Assembly (NCBI GenBank): GCA_013397435.1
Contig: VZRG01002056.1
Span: 1-64,000 of the forward strand
DNA from: Erythrocercus mccallii
Lineage: Eukaryota; Chordata; Aves; Passeriformes; Dicruridae
Length of the DNA: 64,000 bases
Direction of reading: 5' to 3'
Position 1 is the stretch's first letter. Each line of letters opens with the position of its first letter. This document shows positions 27,201 through 37,405 of the stretch, one piece after another. The translations under genes and the position numbers were made by a program. The notes under the pieces are model-generated. The model had not been told where the DNA came from. It was given only the letters and a program-made list of their open reading frames with translations, and did not search any database.

Positions 27201-30070
27201 TCAGCAAGGAGAAGGGCTGTCGGTTTAATTTGAAGTAAAATTGACATAGGATTGAATAGTGAGAAGAAAGATAAGGAAGACAGAGAAGCAGAACTGGTTT
27301 GGGGTGGGTTTAGTAGGCTGGAGAGGCATTTCTCAGGAATGACTAAACAGATGAGACTGGCCTTGCACGCCACTGGCTCAGGAAAAACCATCCTCTGCAC
27401 CAACAGCTGGATGCCTTTGGATGCAGATGTGCATGACCAGCCATTTCTAAATCAGAGGAAAGCATTACCACATCTATAGAGCATGGGTGAAAGTGCGCTT
27501 CTGTACTCTCACGGTTCTGGGATTGGCCATGCTTTCTAAAATGAGGGAACCAAAGCTGATTTTGAGAGGTACAGATCCTATCCCCAGTTTTAACTGAAAT
27601 GGCAGTAAATTTGAGAACATTCTCTGAAGTAGGAAAAAGAGGCTGCCTGGGGCTAAAATTAGAAACTAGGAAAGCATCTTGATTCCTTTGCTTTTCTTTT
27701 TCTGTTGGCAAGGAGAAATCCTTTTCATAAACTTTTTAAAAAGCCTTATATTTACCAAACTGAGAAGTGTATGTTGTTTTCAGAGCACATACTTTGTGGA
27801 TTATATATTCCTAGCAGAATATCAGTTTTAGCTTACTGGTGGCACTAGAAATCCTCCATGGATGAAGAAATAGAATGCAGTAGCTAAGGCCAAGTGTGGT
27901 TCTCAACATTTTTTGTCAGCAAAAACTTGACTTTAAAATTAAACTCTTTCAGAATGAGGTTTGTTTTGTTTGGTTTTTTTTTCAATTAGGTCACTTAAGT
28001 ATTTTTAGAAACTAAAGGCTGAAATACAACATGCTGAACCTTTTCTGCAGCTGGAATTGAGTATTCCCATGGCTGGCTATGCAAGAAAAAGGCCATGGAT
28101 GTGACTGAAGGGCATAGAAGATGGAACAATTTTGTTTTCCTTAATAGATCTTCTCCCAGTCAGATTTGATACACACCATGTGTGTGCATTCAACACATAT
28201 ATATGGGTCTGTCTGTGTAGCTTTTCTAGTTCTGTGCAGTATTAAGTATTTAATCAATCTGGGGACTTCAGTCTCAAAGACAATCAGCTGGCATTTTCTT
28301 TTCCTATATAATTCAAAGGTTATTGCTATATTTCTGCCTCTATAACCCTTGAGAGAAGGGAACAGGGGGCACACATGCCACTGAGAACTCACTTCACCTC
28401 TAACAGGGTAAAATACATTTGAATTTAAATGAGCAAAAGCCACTGTATAAACAGGGTAAGGATCAACATTTCCTCTCGTAAATAAAATTGACTAGAAAAG
28501 GCATTTTTCAAATCAGTTTTGTGTGTTTGTGGCAGTTATAAACAGGCAGTTTTAGTGTACATAATGAGTAGGGAAATGTAAGTGCTTATGAAGTATGGAA
28601 ATGTGCGCTGTCTCAAAGAGGACAATCAGAATGTTGGTACAACTTTGTCTGAGTTCCTATGGTTATCTGACAACGCAGTTTTCTGATCAAATACCATAAA
28701 AGATTAAATCTCCCATTTATATTTCTTAACCATATAAGCATGTAAAATATGAAAAATGTATGTCTGTGTTACTGAAAGGTAGGTTTATAACTTACCTGCA
28801 GAAGTTCTGAGAAGGGGAAAAATGAGAAACAGGAAGAAAAGTCACCTAATGCTTACATCTGGGGCTAGGATGAGATCTGGGTTTCTTGGTGGTGGTGACT
28901 GTGTATAACAAATGCTGACTTATACTAACCTTAGTAATCTGGCTTTCCTTGGTTTCAGACATGAGCTAAAGGAAGCTATAACTTCATCTGAAGAGAGATA
29001 CATGACTTCCTCTTTTTTCTTCTCTGAGCTTTGCACTTAAAACCTGTTGGTGCATTATAACAAGTGAATATTTAGACTCCAACCATGTAAAAGATTAAAA
29101 CATACACTTAACCTTACATGCTTTGAATGATCTCTCTGAATTTAGTAGAACTAAGGTTAATATGCAAAGGTCAGTCTATTAACAGCTGAGTCTTAGTAAT
29201 TTTAATCAGTAAATGCCTTAGAATCTGAGGCCCTAATAGGGCTTTTGCAGTGACTTTTGTCAGGGGTTGGAGCTGCCAGTTGTTATGGTAGTGCAAACAA
29301 TTAATAGGGATAATTACTATGTTGATAAGATAAGATACTTCTGGACATAAATACAGCTATATATGGCAAAAAACCAAACCATATGCTTTGGATCTTGATA
29401 ATGGATTGAACGCAATTAAGGCACCACGTTCTAATGATTGTCCATTCATCCCCTGAGCCAAGTCTGCCTGGCAGCAGGCTGTGCCATGCACACACACACC
29501 CCTCACTGCAGACACACTGCTGCAGCTCGTGGATTTCAGCTCCAGTTGCAGTGGGCAAGGAGCAAACATCAGTCACCCAACTGGCAGGGGTTGACTTGTT
29601 GTGCCATGCTAACTCAACCACGTGCAAGTGTTTTGTCAAATACTGTATGCATATTTCTTTGTATCCCCTACTGCTGTTGATCATTTTTATCTTGTTCAAG
29701 CATCACACAAAGCAGAGACAGCTTGCAATAAAATGATAGGGATAAACAAGTAACTGTAAGAAAGCTTTTGCTGTGCATTTACCATACATCAGCTGCTGTT
29801 CTGATTAAAAGCCAGAATTGTATTTTCCTTTGGATCATCTATGCAGAGGGAGAGATGCCTGCATGTATTGCTCTGCAGTTGCTTACTAGCCAATGAAAAC
29901 TGTTTGGGTGCCTTAAGACAGTCTGCCAAGGTCAGTTCATTAAAAAAATGTTCATTGTGCTTGTTTAGGCCTAGACTGGCGATCCCATCAACAAAGTACA
30001 TATTTAAAAAAAAAGACACAGAATTTAGAAATTAAAGAATTATGTCTGTTCTGTTTCTTTTTTCCCCCAG
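21235..30070 (+). other. PEAK1: PEAK1 intron after coding exon 3
   Basis: This 8.8 kb GT-AG intron begins GTAAGA and ends in the pyrimidine tract TTTCTTTTTTCCCCCAG. One weak CR1-like stretch lies near 27.0 kb. No other exon, RNA gene or clear regulatory block was recognised. Confidence 0.85.
27011..27100 (+). mobile_element. Possible degraded internal CR1 fragment
   Basis: GGTACACGCTTCAGAAAGAT, then GGAGAATTCAGAAAGGAGCA, then a run containing AATCAGAGGATCAGG resembles the CR1 segment that precedes the 3' end by a few hundred bases. Divergence is high, no terminal tail is present, and the match rests on a few words in the right order. Confidence 0.35.
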
Positions 30071-31228
30071 ATTTGTAAGAGCAAGGCTAAGGAATCCCAG
30101 CAGTATTATCACAGCCTGTCTATCCGGCAGAGCCTAGCTATCAACTTTAACATCCAGCAGGACTGTGGCCATTTCCTTGCTGAAGTGCCAGTTCGTCTCC
30201 TTCCGTGGGAGGATGACGACGCACCGGATGTGGAAGAAGAAGAGCGGGAAGAAGAGGAGAACAAACCTGAGCAGAAGAACAGAGACGCTGCTTCCACTCC
30301 AGAGGCCTCCCACAGAGACAGCCCCAGCAGCCAGGGCACCATCAGCAAGCCCCGCAGCCGCGTGGTGGTGATCACACGGGAGGTCCCGCACCTGACAGTG
30401 GCCGACTTTGTGCGGGACTCGGCGCCGCGCCACACCAAGAGCCCCGACCTGTACGAGAGACAGGTGTGTCTGCTCCTCCTGCAGCTGTGCCTGGGCCTCG
30501 AGCACCTGAAGCCCTATCACATCACACACTGTGACCTGCGCCTGGAGAACCTGCTGCTGGTTCACTCCAGACCGGGAGGCAGCCCCCTGAGCCCCGAGGC
30601 CGTGGAACCCAGTCCCAACACTGCCTGCCCAGCCAGATTACTTGTGAGCAACTTCTCCCAGGCCAAGCAGAAGAGTCATATGGTGGATCCCGAGGTCCTA
30701 CGGGATCAGTCTCGCCTGGCTCCAGAAATCATCACTGCAACACAGTACAAGAAGTGTGATGAGTTCCAGACTGGCATCCTCATCTATGAAATGCTGCACT
30801 TACCCAACCCCTTTGATGAGAATCCAGAGCTGAAAGAGAAGGAGTACACTTGTGCTGATCTCCCCAAGATTCCCTGCCGTTCTCTCTATTCTCAAGGGCT
30901 TCAACAACTTGCCAGCTGCCTGCTGAATCCCAACCCTTCAGAGAGGATCTTGATATCAGAAGCCAAAGGAATCCTTCAGTGTTTGCTTTGGGGTCCACGT
31001 GAGGACTTGTTCCATGCTCTCAGTACGTCTTCCAACCCCTCACGGAGAGACGCTATACTTCAGAACTGGCTCGATATAAAAAGGACGCTGCTGATGATCA
31101 AGTTTGCAGAGAAGTCCTTGGAGAGGGACTGTGGAATTATTCTGGAAGACTGGCTTTGTTGTCAATATCTGGCTTTTGCCACTACAGACTCACTTCAGCG
31201 CATTGTGAGACTCATGAAGCAGCACTAG
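30071..31228 (+). CDS. PEAK1: PEAK1 coding exon 4: pseudokinase domain and C-terminal SHED helices (residues 1368-1752)
   Basis: This final coding exon starts after CCCCCAG with ICKSKAKESQQYYHSL, continuing the NYAVK of exon 3 exactly as in mammalian PEAK1. An acidic, low-complexity insert (WEDDDAPDVEEEEREEEE and on, about 1412-1450) separates N-lobe strands. The catalytic-loop region reads HCDLRLEN with His1520, Asp1522 and Asn1527. The usual DFG is replaced by NFS at 1561-1563, so the metal-binding aspartate is missing, which fits the known pseudokinase character of the family. The APE-like LAPEIITATQYKKCDEFQTG and LLNPNPSERILISEAKGILQ are strongly conserved. The C-terminal segment from about 1690 on (NWLDIKRTLLMIKFAEKSLE) supplies the remaining SHED helices. 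The stop is TAG at 31226-31228. The total of 1752 residues compares with 1746 in human. Confidence 0.97.
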   Translation: MCKSKAKESQQYYHSLSIRQSLAINFNIQQDCGHFLAEVPVRLLPWEDDDAPDVEEEEREEEENKPEQKNRDAASTPEASHRDSPSSQGTISKPRSRVVVITREVPHLTVADFVRDSAPRHTKSPDLYERQVCLLLLQLCLGLEHLKPYHITHCDLRLENLLLVHSRPGGSPLSPEAVEPSPNTACPARLLVSNFSQAKQKSHMVDPEVLRDQSRLAPEIITATQYKKCDEFQTGILIYEMLHLPNPFDENPELKEKEYTCADLPKIPCRSLYSQGLQQLASCLLNPNPSERILISEAKGILQCLLWGPREDLFHALSTSSNPSRRDAILQNWLDIKRTLLMIKFAEKSLERDCGIILEDWLCCQYLAFATTDSLQRIVRLMKQH

Positions 31229-31638
31229 TTGTAGAGCCTGTTGCTTTTCGTGAAGCATCCCCATCTCTGCCCCAGCCCTCGCTCCAGCCTGCACTAGGGC
31301 TCACATTTTGTACAATTGTTACAAAACAGCCTAGACATCAAAGCCAGCAACTCTGAGCAAATAGGTTCTAATTGGAGAAATTGCATCCTGTACCAAGTAT
31401 GACAGAAACTTTACTTTTTTGCCAGGCCTGCTAGGGATTGATGACATACACGACTGCATTTTGATCAGACAGTATGTAACTTGATTCATATCTGGCTGAA
31501 AAGGACAGCAAGCTTTGATACCACTATTTCTACCACTGCAGTAAACAAACTGCCCTCTTCTCCTGGGTAGTTTCTGTCATTTCCTACATAGCATTGATTA
31601 GTGAATAGCAGTGACCATAAGCAGAGACAGATTAGTGG

Positions 31639-31646
31639 TGAATGTA
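31639..31646 (+). promoter_or_regulatory. miR-181 8-mer seed match in the PEAK1 3' UTR
   Basis: TGAATGTA is the full 8-mer complement expected for the miR-181 seed, 410 bases past the stop codon. A 7-mer version (TGAATGT) recurs at 33967-33973. Seed matches arise by chance, so conservation would be needed to support function. Confidence 0.3.
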
Positions 31647-34606
31647 AGATGAATTATCCACCATGCCCCAAAACATTCATTTGCTTTCACGCCACTTACC
31701 ACACATTTCCTCTCAGCTTAGTCAGTCTGCCACAAGCAGGCTGTGCTCCTCTTTCCTTTGCTCTCAACCGGATTCTGATCTTTCTCTTACACTTGACACC
31801 ATCTGTACTTTCCTCCCCAGATGTGGTTTTCCCGCTGACCACGGCAAGTGTCAGTGAGCAGTAAGCACCTGTGTTCAGTCCTCTTCCCTCTGACTCACTG
31901 CCTACCCATATCCTTTCTAACCATCTGTGATCTGTGATTTCATCAATGCTGCCTTAATCAGACCCTTAGCTTGAGACCTGTGCATTAAAAAGCAGAATAT
32001 GCACACTTTGTCTATGCTATTTCCTAGGCAACTTTCACCTTTCAACTGTTGATGTACTGTAGCCATAACCACATTTCTACAGGAACAATACAAGACATGG
32101 TGGGCCATTGAAATTCCCCTTCAATCTCAAAAAGCACTAAAGCCTGACTTGAAATGGATAGGACATAATAACCTTCTCTGACAATCACTGCTATGAATCA
32201 GGGATGAAGATAAAAGCCACCTCTTCTGTTTTGTTTTGGTCTGCTCTTGTCACTTATGCCATACTGCAAAGTGAGACTGAAATTGGCTCTGCAGGTTTGT
32301 TGGCAGGAGATAGAAGTGTTTAGAGCTTGTCTGTGTGTGGCTAGCAGGCAACATGGAGACACTTCTACTGCAGACACGGTTCTCTGAAGGGTAAAAACAA
32401 GGGGGCAAAAACACTGTTGTTTAATTATTGAGGGACCCGTTGAGTTTGGCAGCCATGACCAACAGCATCATGATCCACGTTTCCTGCAGCAGCTCCTGGC
32501 TGCCCATCTCTTGTCTGTTGTAACCAGTGTTTTCTAATGTTGCTATAGACACCCTAAAAATGGAATGTTGTCAGAAGAGCTCAAAGAGCATCACAGACAG
32601 AGTTTTGAACTAGAGCAGGAATTAGTGAGGATTGAAGAGTTGGAATTTTTAAAACCTCAACTTGAAGGAGCTTTTTCACTTTTAGAGGCCACTGCCGCCT
32701 TCCTTCCGTGCCCTAACAGCCTTTTCTCATGGAACCTCTGTAAAGACAATGTCTTTGCTCAGTATTGCTAGGCTAGGAGTCGTTTTCCTGAGTTGCTCTG
32801 AAGAATGGATCTGGATGCAGGGGGAAAAGCGATCCTGAATATTCTGACCCGGGTGATGGAAAGCAGACAGCCCTAGTTATGAGCCTGTGCTTCTCTCCTA
32901 TGGATCTATGTGCAATTCTTGTATTATTTTTTAAAGCTGTACATTACAGTGTTCACTTTACACACCAGCCTTTACCCAATGCTAGATCTGCAGCCCCTTC
33001 CTTTACTTTCCTGGCACATAAATGCACAGATATCCATGTGTTCTTTTTATGGATTAATGTTCCATTTTAATTGTTAAAACTGTGAGGAATCAATTCACTT
33101 CAGCCTTGAAACAAATAGCCACTTTATACAGCATATGCATTCTTGGAGCAGATGCATGGAAACTGAACAAACAGTCCTGCAGGCTTAAAGTCAGCAAAAG
33201 TAGCTCTGGATCCACGCCATCCATCGAGGGGTTGACGTGTCTGTGTTATTCTTCTCTGGTATCTCTCAGAGCTCAGCTGAATAGCGTGTGGAAGCCTACA
33301 TCGATTGTGCCATAGTATAGACTGTCTTTGTGACTTTTCTAGAGATTTTTTTGAAACTTCTGATGATTATTCTTTTGTTTGATTCACCTGTATCAGTGAA
33401 GGATCAAGCAAGGATAAGGATAATATATTTTAATGTGATATGTATGTTTTTCTTTCTCTTTTTGGCAAAAAGGTTAGGACGGTGGCATTGATGCAGAAAA
33501 ACAGGACAGTGCATTAAAAGCCCAAGTGCAATGTATGTAGTTGAAGTACTTCCTCTACATCAGGAAAGAAAGTTTCTACACTACTGCTGAGCAGCTCGTA
33601 GAAGAACCTTTACAAAGAATCTCCTGTTCAGCGCAGCCCTGCTTTATCTGGACACAGGAGGGCAATGCTCCCATAGTTCACATACACCGAGCATGGCAAG
33701 TCACTCGTGTACTACCTACTAGCTATTAGTGACAGTGTGCTGAGCTGCCAGTGGGGCTTCTTGTTCTCTGTGGTCTGGTTTTGTGTTCGTTCCGTAGTGT
33801 GTGTGTGCACCTGACTTCTCAGCTAGCTCAGATAGGCATAGGAGTAACTCCTGGACCACCTGGCATTGCAGTGGGGCGATCCCTTGAAGCTTCTGGGTGT
33901 TCCCGTGTTTAGGGACGTGTTCCCACTGTCACTTTGATGTCAACACGCACATGCAAAGTTGGATTTTGAATGTTGTACAACCGTACGTATTAATGCAGCT
34001 GGTCCAACACCTTTGTATCTCTAGCTATCTAATTTCAGTTTGTATCTTCTGTGATGAACAATACTCATTTTAGCTCTGCAGTATAATCAAGCATGGATAG
34101 ATGTTCACTACCAACCTCTTTCTTGTGCAGCACTGGGTAAACTTTAGCAATTTGTAATGTTGTGTGGTTTTTTCCATTAAAAAAGAAAGAATGGTCAATG
34201 TAGTCGAATGTGATCTGGCCTGAGCTCTTCCTTGAGGAGCTTAAGGCTGATTTTGCAGATCTGCCCATTAACTGATGCAACTGTGTTTGTGGTGGTTCTC
34301 CATCCTGGCACCAGATTGTGCCACGTAAATACACAAGAATGTATGCATTAAACTGATTGTAAACAAATACTAAGAATGCTACAGCATAATTGCTAAGCAA
34401 AAGGAAAAAAACCCGCTCTGTTTGTAACAGGATCCTGTGTATGGCAGGAACAAAACCCCTGGCTGTGCATGTTAGAACGTACTTGAATACGTGCACAGAT
34501 CTTGAATTCTTTTTTAGCAATGTCGCACTTTCAGTGGAGCTCAAGAAATAGGAAGAGCTGCAAATCTAAGATAACAGTATTGACTGTAAATATATATTTT
34601 TTTATT

Positions 34607-34612
34607 AATAAA
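34607..34612 (+). terminator. PEAK1: Candidate proximal poly(A) signal of PEAK1
   Basis: AATAAA lies in a TGTAAATATATATTTTTTTA-type upstream context, 3.4 kb after the stop codon. The T/A-rich upstream element with TGTA resembles the CFIm and Pumilio motifs common ahead of real cleavage sites. It is the best-framed signal in the first half of the 3' UTR. Confidence 0.5.
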
Positions 34613-36740
34613 AGCTGTCATTCAAATATTTTTAACATGAGCTCTAAAGATTTTTCCAGTGGAAACTAATTTCTGGAAAAATCAAAAGCTTGTTTGAAGA
34701 ATTATGATGAGTGGTTTCTGATCCTTTTAGAGCCATTAAAACCCTCTCTAATATTACAGAGAGAGTGATTGGATTCACAGTGTTTAGTGCCTTGTCAAAA
34801 ACCTGAAATGTAGCTGGTCAGTTGGTGGAAATCTTATTCTTTTCATAACAGCCCTAGAAATAATACTGCCCATATAAAGATGCAAAAGACTTTACAAAAA
34901 TAAATGCTGTACTTTGTATGATACTGGGTTGAACTATTCCATAAGATTTGTGTGAATGGGTTCCTTTATGTTGTTTGTAGTACAGCGTAACAAAAGTAGT
35001 ATCAAAGAAACAAAACTGGGCTTTCATAGGTGGGATCTGCACAGGGAGAATAACAGTGGATCCCAAGTCAGTTGTTCCAGCCTGACCAGGCATCAGGAGA
35101 AGCCTCTTGCTCTGACAATCTGCTGCAGACTCTCCGCGCTGGCCAGGGCCGGGATCGCCTCGGCCAGGGAGCGGCGGGGAGGTGAAACGTGCTGCTCCTG
35201 CTGTAGGTGGTGGGTGCTGCACAGCACCCTTGGGCTGTGGTGAGAAATGCAAACCTCTGTTCAAACAGGAGTGCTAAAAGAACTGCTCCTGAGATGGTGT
35301 GGAAAGTGGGTTAGTTTTGTATTTCTTAAATGGAAATTACTAATTATCTGTCAAACCTCAGATCTGATCCAGTCAATATGCAAACTGGGTGAATATAAAG
35401 ACTCTACTAGTAAAAGCTTGCTTACAAGTTTTGAGGAATGAGGCAATCCAGAATTTTCTTTTGGAGCCCCTGGAATGTCCAAATATAGAAGCCTGGTGTC
35501 ACTTCAGTATTCAGACTGATAAAATCAGTAACTCCAGCCAGGATACCATGTTGCTGCCCCACAGAGAAGTGTGAAGGTAGCATTTACAAAAATGTTCCAC
35601 CTTAAATCTTTTATGCTCCACACATCCCACCCACAAGGTATGAATGGATCATCTTGACATGTTAACACAAGAGAATTCCTACGTGTTATAGAGAAAAATA
35701 TATTATTTAAATAAAATGTGTGTTAGGATTCAGCTACTTGCAGAATTTATTCAGCAGCTTCACACTGTAGGTCCTTGATTTTAACATGTATTTGCTGCTG
35801 AAATAAAATAGATCTGTTTCTGAATTCTTGTGCTGAGATTCCCATCTAAATTAATTTTTTTTGTTTATAATAACAAATCCACATGTAAATATAAATTAAA
35901 TGATCCTGTTTTTATTTAAATCAATTTTAAGTTTTCTGAGGGATACAGTAGAAACTTAGTCAGACCTTTCAATGCACTTTCTTTTTCCCCTTTCTCCAAA
36001 TTGATTGTTTCTCAGTACAAACAGTAGTTAACTGTATGACTAGACTATCAGTTTTACTCTGATTTTGCAGAGGTGGTGTTGGTTCTGTTAAAACTCCTGT
36101 AAGACCTAGAGCACAATCAAAGCCCTTCAGCCAGTGCAGAGGGATGTGATTGCAATTTAGTTATGCAGTAAGGTAACATCAAAGAAGTACAGAATAGAAT
36201 TTTAAATACCTCTATAAAAATACACCTGTGGAAATAGTCTGTAAACAATCATGTGGATTACAAAGACTTCAAGAGAAGAATACACAAAAAATACTTTTCA
36301 AAACACTGGGAAGAAATTTCTTAAGGGCACCCTGAACTCCAAAAGAAGGAGCAAGTCTTTTTCCCTGCTGTGTTGCAGAGAATTTCTGGTAGACATTTGT
36401 ATGGATTTTCTTATTCACCTGGATGCAGTATTAGAAGGATGGTGATTTTGAGTAGGTGTAGAATGTAATTTAAATAATTTCCTGTAAGTCTCCTTGCATT
36501 GGTGCTCCACTCAGCATTTACCTGGAAACCACAGAATGCTTTCAGATCAAGCAGAGTTGCCAGTGAGAAATGAAATACTCAACTTACCTGTACATAAGCA
36601 TTTTACCACTCTACAGAATTTGAGAATTTGGTTTGTACTTCAGACTATAAAGATTTTTTTTTCCATAAATTTAAGGGGAAGATTTCAGGGATTTAGAAGA
36701 GGTTGAAGGTTTTTTTTATATGGAAGAAATATTTGTTCAT

Positions 36741-36893
36741 AAATATATATATACATACATATATATATGTGCATGTGGGCATGTTTTAATATATATGTAT
36801 GTATGTATATTAATTTTATATCCCAAAAGTATTCTTTGCCCCTTTTTGCTTGAAAATATATATATTATATATTGTATATATAATATATATTTT
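36741..36893 (+). repeat. TA/TATG microsatellite with imperfect hairpin
   Basis: This stretch is mostly alternating TA with TACA and TATG variants. Its right end (36853-36893) folds as two 19-base arms around a TTG loop, 17 of 19 positions pairing. It lies inside the predicted PEAK1 3' UTR if the distal poly(A) signal is used. Confidence 0.85.
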
Positions 36894-37382
36894 AAGAGTG
36901 TGTAAATTTTAATATAGTCATTTCATAAACAATACCTCTTCAAAAATTACTCAAAACTTCTGTTTCCTTGTTCTTTGGATTGTTGGTATTAGAAGGTTTT
37001 GCAGTTGAAATCCTTGGGTTTTTTTCTTTTAAAACTTAATTATGCTGAGCATTTAAGAATATGTTCTTGTTTTTAATAAAAAGGGGGATTTTTTTTTTAA
37101 TTAGGGACTCCAAAATCAGTGGACTTTTATAAATGCAATTTCTTTAAATGCCTTGAATAAGGGATTTTTTTTTAATTTCTTTTTTCAGTTCCATTCTTGT
37201 GGGTAATTTGTATTTGGAATTCCTGGTTGCATTGCTTTATCTGGTGCTTCATATTGATATTTACACATTTTTATATAAATAAGTATATAAACTTCAAGCC
37301 TTCCTTTGTGATCAGGGGCAGTTACACTCTGGTTTGCTGTGGTACTTTGCTGTGTACTCTGTGGCATTCGTGTTACTGTGTA

Positions 37383-37388
37383 AATAAA
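37383..37388 (+). terminator. PEAK1: Candidate distal poly(A) signal of PEAK1
   Basis: AATAAA follows GTTACTGTGT and precedes CTAGTTTTATTACAC, 6.15 kb after the PEAK1 stop. Past this point base composition changes to a GC-richer patch (37.48-37.74 kb), which fits the gene ending here. Another AATAAA occurs at about 37.73 kb, so the exact end is uncertain. Confidence 0.5.
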
Positions 37389-37405
37389 CTAGTTTTATTA
37401 CACTC

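Larger units (their letters stand above)
31229..37405 (+). other. PEAK1: PEAK1 3' UTR (extent approximate)
   Basis: The 6.2 kb after the stop codon has no recognised coding sequence and is AT-rich. It holds two candidate poly(A) signals (34607 and 37383), a Pumilio-type TGTAAATA at 34585-34592, two miR-181 seed matches (31639-31646 and 33967-33973), a miR-124-type GTGCCTT at 34787-34793, and a TA-rich microsatellite with an imperfect hairpin at 36.74-36.89 kb. A long 3' UTR is normal for PEAK1, but the end point here is inferred from signals only. Confidence 0.6.
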
